This document shows positions 26,894 to 37,100 of a stretch of 64,000 bases of DNA, in pieces. The stretch lies in NCBI GenBank assembly GCA_900539185.1, contig UQBG01000010.1, positions 40,908 to 104,907 of the forward strand, written 5' to 3'. Each line of letters starts with the position of its first letter. Position 1 is the first letter of the stretch. The notes beneath the pieces were generated by a model, which searched no databases, was not told the origin of the DNA, and saw nothing but the letters and a program-made list of their open reading frames with translations. A program made the position numbers and the translations under genes. The DNA is from an uncultured Clostridium sp. (GTDB lineage: Bacteria; Bacillota; Clostridia; Lachnospirales; Lachnospiraceae).

Positions 26894-27985
26894 ATGATAT
26901 TTGTACCAACAGATGAACTGAAGGTGGGTATGCGTCTGGCAAAGCCGATCTACAATAAAAATGGTGTATTACTGTATGAGAGGAATACGAAGTTAACCCT
27001 TCAAGGCATATATAGTGTAAAGAATTTTGAGTTAATCGGGCTGTATATCCTGGAACCGGCAGAACCGCTGCCACCGATGACGGCAGAAGACATCGAGTTT
27101 GAACGGTTTCAGACGATGGCTGTATTTAGTATTAAGGATGATTTGCTGGCAGTGAAGCAGGGCAGGAAGCCATCTGAGCTGATGGTACTTGCAAACCAGA
27201 TCGTCCATATGTATGGAAATCTGAACCATAAGGTTACCTTTGCACAGAATTTGAGAAGCCCTGAAGACTATGTATATAAGCATGCATTGAATGTGGCGAT
27301 ATTGTCTGCTATGATGGCACATAAGTTGCATGTAGACAGCTCGGAGCAGTTGAATATCGTAGTAGCAGCGCTTCTTTATGATATCGGACGATTATTTTTG
27401 CCGGTTAAGATGCAGAATAAAACGGATGATTTTTCTACAGAGGAATATCAGTTATACCGAAAGGCACAGGTGGAAGGCTGCAATGCAGTGGATGCAAATG
27501 TGGATATCAATACCAGTGTGAAACGTCTGGTAAAGGGTTGCCAGAGTGATTATGATTATACATCGGCAGAAACGGTTAAGAATATCCCATGGGGAGTACG
27601 GATTATACAGGTTGCACACTATTATGATATTAAGACGGCGATGAATCTGTATGAAGATCCGACCTCTGAGCTGCAAGTGGTGCGCGCACTGTTAAAGCAG
27701 GAGCAGAACTTTGATAAGACTGTGGTAAAAGCATTACTGGATAGTATTCGTATCCTGTCTCCGGGGGTATGTGTAGAGTTGAGTAATCATGAACGGGGAC
27801 TGGTAATCCGCGAGAATGAATCTGATATTTTACAACCGATGGTATTGAGCTTTGACCGGAATCAGGTATATGATTTAAGCTCCGAACGGGTTGCGGCGAC
27901 GTTGCGAATCAAGGATTTGATGAAGACGATGGATAATCGAATCATAGTAGATAATTCTACATTACAGGAATATCTGAATCAATAA
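26894..27985 (+). CDS. Degenerate HD-GYP-like protein
   Basis: 363 aa. The N-terminal DUF3391-like opening (VPTDELKVGMRLAKPIYNKNG) and the helix pattern DYVYKHALNVAILSAMMAHKL followed by AALLYDIGRLFLPVKM match HD-GYP c-di-GMP phosphodiesterases. Two key features are lost: the metal-binding HD is replaced by YD (ALLYDIGR), and no HxxxxxGYP block is visible. The C-terminal beta domain (SPGVCVELSNHERGLVI) is retained. It is therefore probably not an active phosphodiesterase and may bind ligand or partner instead. It is monocistronic: a perfect terminator begins 12 nt after its stop. Confidence 0.75.
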   Translation: MIFVPTDELKVGMRLAKPIYNKNGVLLYERNTKLTLQGIYSVKNFELIGLYILEPAEPLPPMTAEDIEFERFQTMAVFSIKDDLLAVKQGRKPSELMVLANQIVHMYGNLNHKVTFAQNLRSPEDYVYKHALNVAILSAMMAHKLHVDSSEQLNIVVAALLYDIGRLFLPVKMQNKTDDFSTEEYQLYRKAQVEGCNAVDANVDINTSVKRLVKGCQSDYDYTSAETVKNIPWGVRIIQVAHYYDIKTAMNLYEDPTSELQVVRALLKQEQNFDKTVVKALLDSIRILSPGVCVELSNHERGLVIRENESDILQPMVLSFDRNQVYDLSSERVAATLRIKDLMKTMDNRIIVDNSTLQEYLNQ

Positions 27986-27996
27986 TGGAGGTATGA

Positions 27997-28031
27997 GATG
28001 TGAGGTGCAAGCAAATGCCTCACATCTTTTT
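27997..28031 (+). terminator. Terminator after the HD-GYP-like gene
   Basis: Perfect 9-bp stem GATGTGAGG / CCTCACATC with a 12-nt loop and TTTTT at once after it. It lies inside the longest reading frame of the DUF5662 gene and so argues for a later start of that gene. Confidence 0.88.
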
Positions 28032-28037
28032 AATCGT

Positions 28038-28613
28038 ATGAAGTGGTGGTCACACTTAAAGACAATTAATCATCATAAATGGCTGGTTATGAAGCATTGT
28101 TTTCGCTGTGGGTTATATAAGCAGGGGCTGTTGCATGATCTGTCAAAGTATTCGTGGACGGAGTTTTCGGTAGGCGTGAAGTACTATCAGGGTGATCGAA
28201 GTCCGAATACAGCAGAGCGGGAGGCAAAGGGATATACCTCCGCCTGGCTGCATCATAAGGGAAGAAATAAGCACCATCTGGAGTATTGGATCGATTATAG
28301 TCTGACACCCGGAGTCGGGATCGAAGGAATGGAGATGCCGGTAAAGTATGTAGTGGAGATGTTCTGTGACCGGGTAGCAGCCTGCAAGAACTATCATCCG
28401 AAGGATTATACAGACGATTCGGCACTGAAGTATTACGAGAAAGGAAAGAATAAGTATCCCATACATCCGAACACCAGGGCACTGCTGGAGAAGTTGTTGT
28501 ATATGCTGGCAGAGGAAGGCGAGGATGCAACCTTTGCGTATATTCGAACAGAGATCCTTCATAATACACGCGAAGAGCGAAAGAAGCAAAAGCAAATGAG
28601 GAAGAAGAGGTAG
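28038..28613 (+). CDS. DUF5662 family protein
   Basis: 191 aa from ATG 28038 (MKWWSHLKTINHHKWL). The conserved QGLLHDLSKYSWTEF and WLHHKGRNKHHLEYW blocks match DUF5662, whose HD-like His/Asp pattern suggests a metal-dependent hydrolase; the reaction is unknown. A longer frame to 27993 exists, but its first 13 codons fall in the preceding terminator hairpin, and GGAGG lies only 1 nt from that ATG. The chosen start lacks a clear ribosome site, so it could be read from a leader that escapes termination. The gene is 3 nt upstream of dnaE. Confidence 0.75.
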   Translation: MKWWSHLKTINHHKWLVMKHCFRCGLYKQGLLHDLSKYSWTEFSVGVKYYQGDRSPNTAEREAKGYTSAWLHHKGRNKHHLEYWIDYSLTPGVGIEGMEMPVKYVVEMFCDRVAACKNYHPKDYTDDSALKYYEKGKNKYPIHPNTRALLEKLLYMLAEEGEDATFAYIRTEILHNTREERKKQKQMRKKR

Positions 28614-28616
28614 AGC

Positions 28617-31600
28617 ATGGAATTTACACATTTACATGTGCATACAGAATACAGTCTGCTGGACGGAGCCAGCAAGATACCGGAACTGGTAGCCAGAACA
28701 AAGGAACTGGGCATGGACAGTATCGCTATTACAGACCATGGTGTTATGTATGGCGTGATTGACTTTTACCGGGCCTGTCATCAGGTGGGAATTAAGCCGA
28801 TTATCGGATGCGAAGTATATGTAGCTCCCGGTTCGCGGTTTGATCGTGAGATCGGAAAGGGGGAAGACCGATATTACCATCTGGTGCTGCTGGCGGAAAA
28901 TGATAAGGGCTATCATAATCTGATGAAGATTGTGTCCAGAGGCTTTACAGAGGGCTATTACTATAAGCCGCGGGTAGACATGGAGATCCTGCAGGAGTTC
29001 CATGAGGGGATTATTGCCTTGAGTGCCTGTCTGGCAGGAGAAGTAGCGGTGCAGATCCGGCGTGGTTTTTTAGAGGAGGCCAGAAAGGCGGCACTGAAGT
29101 ATCAGAAGATATTCGGAGAAGATAACTATTTTCTGGAACTGCAGGATCATGGAATCCCGGAGCAGACAATCGTAAATACAGAGCTCTTAAAGATGCATCA
29201 GGAACTAAAGATTCCGCTGGTAGCAACGAACGATCTTCATTATGTCAATGCGGAGGATGCAGAGGCACATGACTTTTTGCTTTGTATTCAGACGAATAAG
29301 AAACTAAAGGATGAGGATCGGATGCGGTATGAGGGCGGTCAGTATTATCTGAAGTCTCCGGCGGAGATGGAAGCACTGTTCCCATATGCAAAGGAGGCAT
29401 TAGAGAATACGCATAAGATTGCGGAACGTTGTAATGTGGAGATCCGGTTCGGAGAGCAGAAGGTGCCAAAGTATGAGGTGCCTGCACCCTATGATTCTTT
29501 CGGTTATCTGAAACATTTGTGTGACGAGGGTCTGAAGCGTCGATATGAGCCGGTGACGGAGGAACTGAAAAATCGGCTGGAATATGAACTGGGTACCATA
29601 AAGACGATGGGGTATGTGGACTATTTTCTGATCGTATGGGACTTTATCCATTACGCCAGAGAGCATGGAATCCCGGTAGGACCGGGGCGGGGATCGGCAG
29701 CCGGCAGCATCGTGGCATACTGTCTGGAGATTACGAATATTGATCCGATCCGGTACAATCTGCTGTTTGAACGGTTTTTGAATCCGGAACGGGTATCCAT
29801 GCCGGATATTGATATAGACTTCTGCTATGAACGTCGACAGGAAGTGATCGATTATGTGGTAAGAAAGTACGGAAAAGAAAAGGTTGTACAGATCGTGACC
29901 TTTGGTACCATGAAGGCAAGAGCAGTTCTGCGTGATGTGGGACGTGTTCTGGATATGCCGTATGCGGTTGTAGATGCAGTCGCGAAGACGGTACCGCGGG
30001 ATCCGAAGATTACACTGGATCTGGCACTTCGGACGAGTCCCGATATGCGGAAATTATACGAAGAGGATGAGCAGATCCGTTATTTGATTGATATGTCAAA
30101 GAAGCTGGAAGGACTACCGAGAAATACCTCCATGCATGCGGCCGGAGTGGTGATCGGTCAGGAGCCGATCGATGAGTATGTTCCACTGTCAAAGGGTGGA
30201 GATGATGCGGTTACCACCCAGTTTACCATGACAACGATTGAGCAGCTCGGACTATTGAAGATGGACTTTCTGGGACTGCGAACCCTGACAGTGATTCAGG
30301 ATGCCTGCGATATGATAGCGCGGGAGATGGGGAAGCCCTTTTCAATCGATTCCATTGACTATAGCGATGCAAATGTCTATAGCATGATCAGTGCGGGACG
30401 GACAGAAGGTGTGTTCCAGCTGGAAAGTGCCGGTATGAAGTCCTTCATGACCGAATTGAAACCGGGGAATCTGGAGGATGTTATCGCCGGTATTTCTCTG
30501 TACCGGCCGGGGCCGATGGACTTTATTCCTGCTTATATACAGGGAAAGAATCACCCGGATCAGATCACCTACGATACGCCGGAGCTGGAGAAGATTCTGG
30601 AGCCGACCTATGGGTGTATCGTATATCAGGAGCAGGTTATGCAGATCGTAATGGAGCTGGCAGGCTATACATTGGGACGGAGTGATCTGGTGCGCCGTGC
30701 GATGTCAAAGAAAAAAGCGGATGTAATGGAACGGGAGCGCCAGAACTTTGTATACGGAAACGAAGCGGAGGGCGTACCGGGCTGTATCAGCCGGGGAATT
30801 CCGGAGACCGTTGCCAATAAGATCTTTGATGAGATGACAGACTTTGCAAAGTATGCATTTAATAAGTCGCATGCAGCCTGTTATGCAGTTGTGGCCTATC
30901 AGACGGCGTATCTGAAGTATTACTATCCGGTAGAGTTTATGGCGGCATTGATGACATCCTACATTGAAAATGCGGGAAAGGTCACGGAGTATATCTATGT
31001 CTGCCGGCAGATGGGAATTCAGATTCTGCCACCGGATATTAATTCCGGTATCGCTGAATTCTCGGTCAAGGACGGGAAGATGGTATATGGACTGTCAGCC
31101 ATTAAGAATATCGGAAGAAATGTGATCGCTGAGATCGTACGGGAGCGGGAAAAAAACGGAGCCTACAAGAGTCTGCAGGACTTTCTGGAGCGGATGCCGG
31201 GAAAGGAAGTCAATAAGCGAACGGTTGAAAACCTGATACTGGCAGGAGCCTTTGACGGTATGGAGGGCAACCGGAGACAGAAAATGATGGTTTATCCGGA
31301 AATTATGGCCAATATAGCGACGACGAATCGAAACGCAATGGAAGGGCAGCTGAGTCTTTTAGACTTCCTGGGAGAAGCAGAGAAGGAAGAGTTTGAGATA
31401 AAAATGCCTGCTGTGGAGGATTACAATAAAGAGGAACGTCTGGCAGCAGAGAAACAGGTATTGGGTGTTTATATCAGTGGGCACCCGTTGGAGGATTATC
31501 GGAAGCTGATTGAGAAGCATGCAGATGCGACCTCTATGGACTTTGCTTTGGACGAGGAAACCGGAGAGGCAAAAGTGCGGGATCAGGGAAGCTATACGCT

Positions 31601-32072
31601 GGGCGGTATGGTATCGGCACTGACCTTAAAGCTGACGCGAAATAATCAGAATATGGCGTTTGTGACATTGGAAGATATGTATGGAACGGTAGAAGTGGTG
31701 GTATTTCCGAAGGACTTTGAAAAGTACAGAAGTGTACTGAAACAGGATGCAAAGCTGTTTATCACAGGGCGGGCATCTGTGTCAGAGGATGAAGCGAAGC
31801 TTCTGTTCGGCCGGGCAGAGGCTATGGATGATATGCCGATGGATATCTGGTTACAGTTTTCGAATCGTGAGCAGTATGAACAACTGGAATCACAGATGTA
31901 TCAGATCATAGATCAGTATCCGGGAAACTCTGCGATCAAGATCTATGTGCGGCAGGAAAAGTTGAGAAAGAATCTGCCACCGGGCTTTCGGATGCAGGCG
32001 GCCGGGGAAGGTCTGGAACAGATCCGAAAGCTGCTGGGAACAGAGAATGTTATAGTAAAGGAATCGGAGTGA
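28617..32072 (+). CDS. dnaE: DNA polymerase III alpha subunit, DnaE type
   Basis: Replicative or lagging-strand polymerase. The 1151-aa protein has an N-terminal PHP domain (THLHVHTEYSLLDGASK, residues 4-20, metal ligands largely intact), palm motif GPGRGSAAGSIVAYCL, catalytic aspartates in PDIDIDF (about 397-401) and KMDFLGLRTLTVI. The fingers motif is RRAMSKKKADVM, followed by a helix-hairpin-helix region (GAFDGMEGNR) and a C-terminal OB fold near 985-1065. There is no 3'-5' exonuclease domain, unlike PolC, so proofreading must come from elsewhere. The usual downstream pfkA is not present; an rRNA methyltransferase gene follows after 1 nt. Confidence 0.97.
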   Translation: MEFTHLHVHTEYSLLDGASKIPELVARTKELGMDSIAITDHGVMYGVIDFYRACHQVGIKPIIGCEVYVAPGSRFDREIGKGEDRYYHLVLLAENDKGYHNLMKIVSRGFTEGYYYKPRVDMEILQEFHEGIIALSACLAGEVAVQIRRGFLEEARKAALKYQKIFGEDNYFLELQDHGIPEQTIVNTELLKMHQELKIPLVATNDLHYVNAEDAEAHDFLLCIQTNKKLKDEDRMRYEGGQYYLKSPAEMEALFPYAKEALENTHKIAERCNVEIRFGEQKVPKYEVPAPYDSFGYLKHLCDEGLKRRYEPVTEELKNRLEYELGTIKTMGYVDYFLIVWDFIHYAREHGIPVGPGRGSAAGSIVAYCLEITNIDPIRYNLLFERFLNPERVSMPDIDIDFCYERRQEVIDYVVRKYGKEKVVQIVTFGTMKARAVLRDVGRVLDMPYAVVDAVAKTVPRDPKITLDLALRTSPDMRKLYEEDEQIRYLIDMSKKLEGLPRNTSMHAAGVVIGQEPIDEYVPLSKGGDDAVTTQFTMTTIEQLGLLKMDFLGLRTLTVIQDACDMIAREMGKPFSIDSIDYSDANVYSMISAGRTEGVFQLESAGMKSFMTELKPGNLEDVIAGISLYRPGPMDFIPAYIQGKNHPDQITYDTPELEKILEPTYGCIVYQEQVMQIVMELAGYTLGRSDLVRRAMSKKKADVMERERQNFVYGNEAEGVPGCISRGIPETVANKIFDEMTDFAKYAFNKSHAACYAVVAYQTAYLKYYYPVEFMAALMTSYIENAGKVTEYIYVCRQMGIQILPPDINSGIAEFSVKDGKMVYGLSAIKNIGRNVIAEIVREREKNGAYKSLQDFLERMPGKEVNKRTVENLILAGAFDGMEGNRRQKMMVYPEIMANIATTNRNAMEGQLSLLDFLGEAEKEEFEIKMPAVEDYNKEERLAAEKQVLGVYISGHPLEDYRKLIEKHADATSMDFALDEETGEAKVRDQGSYTLGGMVSALTLKLTRNNQNMAFVTLEDMYGTVEVVVFPKDFEKYRSVLKQDAKLFITGRASVSEDEAKLLFGRAEAMDDMPMDIWLQFSNREQYEQLESQMYQIIDQYPGNSAIKIYVRQEKLRKNLPPGFRMQAAGEGLEQIRKLLGTENVIVKESE

Positions 32073-32073
32073 C

Positions 32074-32862
32074 ATGATAACAAGCACATCGAACGGGCAG
32101 ATCAAGAATCTGGTAAAGCTGCAGAAAAGCAGCCGTATAAGACAACAGCAGAAGGTATTTGTAGTGGAAGGAATCCGTATGTTTCGGGAGATTCCGGATG
32201 CGGATATTGAGAAGGTATATATTACGGAGGACCGGATCGGACAGATGCCGCAGACATGGCAGGAGGGGCAGGAGTATGAAGTGGTAGCCCGGAATGTATT
32301 TCGGGAGATTTCGGATACGCAGACACCGCAAGGTATTCTGGCAATTGTGAAACAACGAAGCTATAGCCGGGAGGAACTGTTGAAGACTGCGGATCAGAAG
32401 GTGCCTTGTATTCTGCTATTAGAGAATCTGCAGGATCCGGGGAATCTGGGAACAATCTTAAGAACCGCAGAAGGTGCAGGCGTGACAGGTGTCATGATGA
32501 GTCGGGATACCGTCGATATCTATAATTCAAAGGTCGTCCGTGCTACGATGGGAGCGATCTTTCGGATGCCGTTCCGGTATGAGGAGGATTTGCCGGATGC
32601 GGTAGCATGGTTAAAAGAACAGGGAATACATAGCTATGCGGCACATTTACAGGGAACGGTGTTTTATGATTATGACTACCGGGAAGGTTGTTGTTTCTTT
32701 ATCGGAAATGAAGGAAACGGACTGACAGACAGACTGACAGAGCTGGCTGATCGTAAGATCCGGATTCCGATGGCAGGACGGGTGGAGTCTTTAAATGCGG
32801 CGACAGCAGCGACTGTTTTAATGTATGAGGCTATGCGTCAAAGAATTCGGAATGATGGATAA
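32074..32862 (+). CDS. SpoU/TrmH-family RNA 2'-O-methyltransferase
   Basis: 262 aa. The N-terminal substrate-binding domain (1-100, FVVEGIRMFREIP) is followed by the SPOUT knot domain with motif 1 LLLENLQDPGNLGTILRTA, motif 2 FFIGNEGNGL and motif 3 RIPMAGRVESLNAATAA. This matches RlmB/TsnR-like enzymes that methylate rRNA ribose using SAM. The exact nucleotide is not predictable. It starts 1 nt after the dnaE stop. Confidence 0.92.
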   Translation: MITSTSNGQIKNLVKLQKSSRIRQQQKVFVVEGIRMFREIPDADIEKVYITEDRIGQMPQTWQEGQEYEVVARNVFREISDTQTPQGILAIVKQRSYSREELLKTADQKVPCILLLENLQDPGNLGTILRTAEGAGVTGVMMSRDTVDIYNSKVVRATMGAIFRMPFRYEEDLPDAVAWLKEQGIHSYAAHLQGTVFYDYDYREGCCFFIGNEGNGLTDRLTELADRKIRIPMAGRVESLNAATAATVLMYEAMRQRIRNDG

Positions 32863-33021
32863 GCAGCCGGAGCGACAGTATATTTTTAGGACATTTTACG
32901 AATGGTGTATGGAAAATGGAAAAAACAGGTGGATTTCCCTAACATTCTGTAATAAACTAGATTCGAATCCTGTCAAAGACAGGAGGGCACTACAGAAGGA
33001 TTGAAACGAGAGGGAAGCAAC

Positions 33022-33897
33022 ATGAATAAAGTCGCAATCGTAACAGATAGTAACAGCGGTATTACACAGGAAGAGGCAAAGAGACTGGGAGTCTATGTAT
33101 TGCCAATGCCTTTTACGATGGATGAGAAGGAGTATTTTGAGGATATATCACTGACACAGCAGCAGTTTTATGAGTGTCTGGAAAATGATACAGAGATCGC
33201 TACCTCACAGCCGTCGCCGGAGGCTGTAACCGGTCTGTGGGATCAGGTATTGGAAAACTATGACGAGATTGTACATATCCCAATGTCCAGTGGACTGAGC
33301 GGAAGCTGTCAGACTGCTATGATGTTGGCAGAGGAGTATGACGGACGGGTAAAGGTCGTGAACAACCAGCGGATTTCGGTGACGCAGCGCCAGTCTGCAC
33401 TGGATGCAAAGAAGCTGGCAGAGCAGGGAAAGACGGCGGCAGAGATCGAGACGATCCTGATGGATACAAAGATGGAGTCTGATATCTATATCATGGTTGA
33501 CACATTGAAGTATTTAAAGAAGGGCGGACGAGTGACACCTGCGGCAGCAGCCATCGGAGAGATCCTGAGAATCAAACCGGTTCTTCAGATCCACGGAGAG
33601 AAGCTGGATGCGTTTGCAAAGGCCAGAAATATGAAGGCAGCAAAGACAATGATGGTCAATGCGGTCAAGAAGGATATTACCGATCATCTGGGAGAAATTC
33701 CGGCAGCAGATGCAGAGAATGCACCTTGGATTGCCATGGCACATACGCAGAACGCAGAGGTTGCTGAAATCTGGAAAGAAGAACTGGCAGAGGAATTTCC
33801 GGGATATGATATTCACATCGATCCGTTATCACTGAGTATTGCCTGTCATATCGGACCCGGGGCTTTGGCACTTACCTGGATGAAAAAGATTGTGTAA
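33022..33897 (+). CDS. DegV family protein (second copy)
   Basis: 291 aa. DegV motifs VAIVTDSNSGI, MSSGLSGSCQTA, KYLKKGGRVTPAAA and CHIGPGALALTW. It probably binds a fatty acid for a FakA-type kinase. Start ATG 33022 has AGAGGGA 5 nt upstream; an in-frame TTG at 33001 is less likely. A short CCTGTC/GACAGG hairpin at 32969-32983 lies in its leader. It stands alone, and no recognisable terminator follows. Confidence 0.88.
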   Translation: MNKVAIVTDSNSGITQEEAKRLGVYVLPMPFTMDEKEYFEDISLTQQQFYECLENDTEIATSQPSPEAVTGLWDQVLENYDEIVHIPMSSGLSGSCQTAMMLAEEYDGRVKVVNNQRISVTQRQSALDAKKLAEQGKTAAEIETILMDTKMESDIYIMVDTLKYLKKGGRVTPAAAAIGEILRIKPVLQIHGEKLDAFAKARNMKAAKTMMVNAVKKDITDHLGEIPAADAENAPWIAMAHTQNAEVAEIWKEELAEEFPGYDIHIDPLSLSIACHIGPGALALTWMKKIV

Positions 33898-34005
33898 AAT
33901 AGAACCAATATTGATTGCTTGGATGATATTTTCTGATAATTCAATTCGAAAATGCAAATTTACAAATAGTCAGACAATAATAAAAGAAATTCTACCATTC
34001 ACCTA

Positions 34006-34034
34006 TTTACAAATGCAATAAAATGCGATAGAAT
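34006..34034 (+). promoter_or_regulatory. gltBD promoter
   Basis: TTTACA at 34006-34011, a 17-nt spacer, and TAGAAT at 34029-34034. The predicted start near 34041 places a hairpin at the very beginning of the leader. Confidence 0.65.
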
Positions 34035-34048
34035 GACATTGTTCGAAG

Positions 34049-34087
34049 GGGAACGCTTATACGTATAGGCGTTCCCTATTTATTTTT
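34049..34087 (+). terminator. Early leader hairpin/attenuator-like terminator before gltB
   Basis: GGGAACGC pairs with GCGTTCCC around a self-complementary TATACGTATA core, followed by TATTTATTTTT. It has terminator form yet lies only about 10 nt after the predicted transcription start, so it could end the upstream DegV transcript or attenuate gltBD. Confidence 0.65.
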
Positions 34088-34117
34088 AAAAAATAATTTA
34101 TAGAAAGGACGTATGTT

Positions 34118-37100
34118 ATGCAGAACCTACATCATACAGAAGCAGAGCACTGCCAGATTGGCATGTATGACTCCAGCTTCGAACACGATAACTGCGGTAT
34201 CGGAGCCGTAGTAAATATTAAGGGTATCAAAAGTCATGGAACCGTAGATAATGCCTTAAAGATAGTTGAAAATCTGGAGCACAGAGCCGGCAAAGATGCC
34301 GAGGGAAAGACCGGCGACGGTGTTGGTATACTGCTACAGATATCACACAAGTTCTTTGAAAAGGCAGTGAAATCTCTGGATATCCGGCTAGGAGGAGAAC
34401 GGGATTATGGTATTGGTATGTTTTTCTTTCCACAGGATGAACTCCAGCGGAATCAAGCAAAGAAGATGTTCGAGATCATCGTTGAGAAGGAAGGAATGGA
34501 ATTCCTTGGATGGAGAACCGTACCTACAGATCCTTCTATATTAGGAAGCAAGGCGCTGGACGTTATGCCATGTATCGAGCAGGGCTTCGTAAAGCGGCCG
34601 GAGGATGTAAAGAAGGGACTGGACTTTGATCGGAAGCTGTTTATCGTTCGCCGGGTATTTGAACAGTCCAATGATAATACCTATGTTGTATCATTGTCGA
34701 GCAGAACCATCGTATATAAGGGCATGTTTCTGGTGGGAGAACTTCGGCTGTTCTTCCATGACCTTCAGGATCCGGACTATGAATCAGCGATTGCGTTGGT
34801 ACACTCCCGGTTCTCTACAAACACGACTCCTAGCTGGCTGCGTGCACATCCATATCGTTTTATGGTTCATAACGGTGAGATCAATACCATCCGTGGAAAC
34901 GCAGATCGGATGCTGGCACGAGAGGAAACGATGGAGTCCGAGTATTTCAAGGGCGAAATGCATAAGATTACTCCGGTTGTAGATCCGGATGGATCCGATT
35001 CGGCAAGACTGGATAATACACTGGAGTTTCTGGTTATGAGCGGAATGGATCTGCCGTTAGCTGTTATGATGACCATTCCGGAGCCATGGGAGAATAACCG
35101 TTATATCTCACAGGCAAAGAAAGACTTTTATCAGTACTATGCGACGATGATGGAGCCATGGGATGGACCGGCGTCCATTCTGTTTACGGATGGTGATTAC
35201 ATGGGAGCGGTTCTGGATCGAAATGGTCTGCGTCCTTCCCGTTATTATATTACGACCGATGATTATATGATTCTTTCTTCGGAGGTAGGTGTCTTAGATA
35301 TCCCTTCCGAGAAGATCTTAAAGAAGGATCGTCTGCGTCCGGGTAAGATGCTGTTAGTAGATACGGTTAACGGAAAGCTGATTTCTGATAACGAACTGAA
35401 GGAAAAATACGCCCATCGTCAGCCGTATGGTGAATGGCTGGACAGCAATCTGATTACCCTTCATTCTTTGAATATTCCGAATAAAAAGCCGGAGGAGTAC
35501 TCCGATGAGGAAAGAGCCAGACTGCAAAAGGCGTTCGGATACAGCTATGAGGATCTGAAGAATCAGATTCTGCCGATGGCAAAGAACGGAACCGAGTCGA
35601 TTCAGGCAATGGGTATCGATACTCCGCTGGCTGTACTTTCTGAGAAGCATCAGCCGCTGTTTAACTACTTTAAGCAGTTGTTTGCACAGGTTACTAATCC
35701 ACCAATCGATGCCATTCGGGAAGAAGTGGTTACATCGACCTCCGTATATATCGGTAAGGAAGGAAATCTTCTGGAAGAGAAGCCTGAGAACTGTCATGTA
35801 CTGAAGATTCACAATCCGATCTTAACGAATACTGATTTGATGAAGATTAAGAATATGAATATTCCGGGACTGAAGGTTGGTGTGATTCCGATTACCTATT
35901 ATAAGAATACCTCGCTGGAAAAGGCAGTTGACCGTCTGTTCGTTGAGGCAGACCGGCTGTATCGGGATGGTGTGAATATCCTGATCCTGTCTGACCGTGG
36001 CGTCGATGAGAATCGGGTACCGATCCCGTCTCTGCTGGCTGTTTCTGCGATGCAGCAACATCTGGTTAATACAAAGAAACGGACATCTGTTGCTATGATC
36101 CTGGAGAGTGCGGAACCGAGACAGGTTCATCATTTTGCAACGTTGCTGGGCTTTGGTGCATCTGCCATTAACCCATATCTGGCACAGGAGAGCATTAAGG
36201 AACTGATCAATAATAACATGCTGGATAAGGATTACTATGCAGCAGTAGAGGATTATAATTCTGCAATCATTCATGGTATTGTTAAGATCGCATCTAAAAT
36301 GGGTATCTCTACGATCCAGTCTTATCAGGGATCAAAGATCTTTGAGGCGATCGGTCTGGATGAAGAGGTGATTAATAAGTACTTTACAAATACCGTCAGC
36401 CGGATCGGCGGTATCGGACTGAAGGATATCGAAAAAACAGTGGATTATCTGCATTCTTCAGCATTCGATCCGTTAGGGCTGGCAGTGAACACCAGCTTAG
36501 AGAGCGCAGGATCCCATAAGTTCCGGAGCGGAAAGGAAGAACACCTGTACAATCCATTAACGATTCATCTGCTTCAGGAGGCAACGAGAACCGGAGATTA
36601 TGAGACCTTTAAGAAATATACGGCATTAGTCAATGACGAGACAAAGCCAAAGAACCTGCGTGGACTGATGGAGTTCAATTATCCGGAGAAGGGTATCGAT
36701 ATCAACGAGGTTGAACCGGTAGATTCTATCGTGAAGCGGTTTAAGACCGGAGCGATGTCTTATGGTTCTATCTCTCAGGAGGCACATGAGACACTGGCGA
36801 TTGCCATGAACATGTTAGGCGGTAAGTCAAACAGTGGTGAAGGTGGCGAAGATATTTCTCGTCTGACAGTCGGACCGGACGGAAAGAATCGTTGTTCGGC
36901 GATTAAGCAGGTAGCATCCGGACGATTCGGAGTTACCTCCAGATATCTGGTCAGCGCAAAGGAGATTCAGATTAAGATGGCACAGGGAGCAAAGCCGGGT
37001 GAAGGTGGACACCTTCCGGGAGCAAAGGTATATCCTTGGATCGCAAAAACCCGTATGTCAACACCGGGTGTAAGCCTGATTTCTCCACCGCCACACCATG

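Noticed and set aside
34040..34080. GTTCGAAGGGGAACGC resembles the CGAAGGAACGC part of the glutamine (glnA) riboswitch before a glutamate synthase
   Set aside because: The other conserved parts (GACGGAAGUAGG and the enclosing helix) are absent, and the GAACGC here is simply one arm of the terminator-like hairpin.
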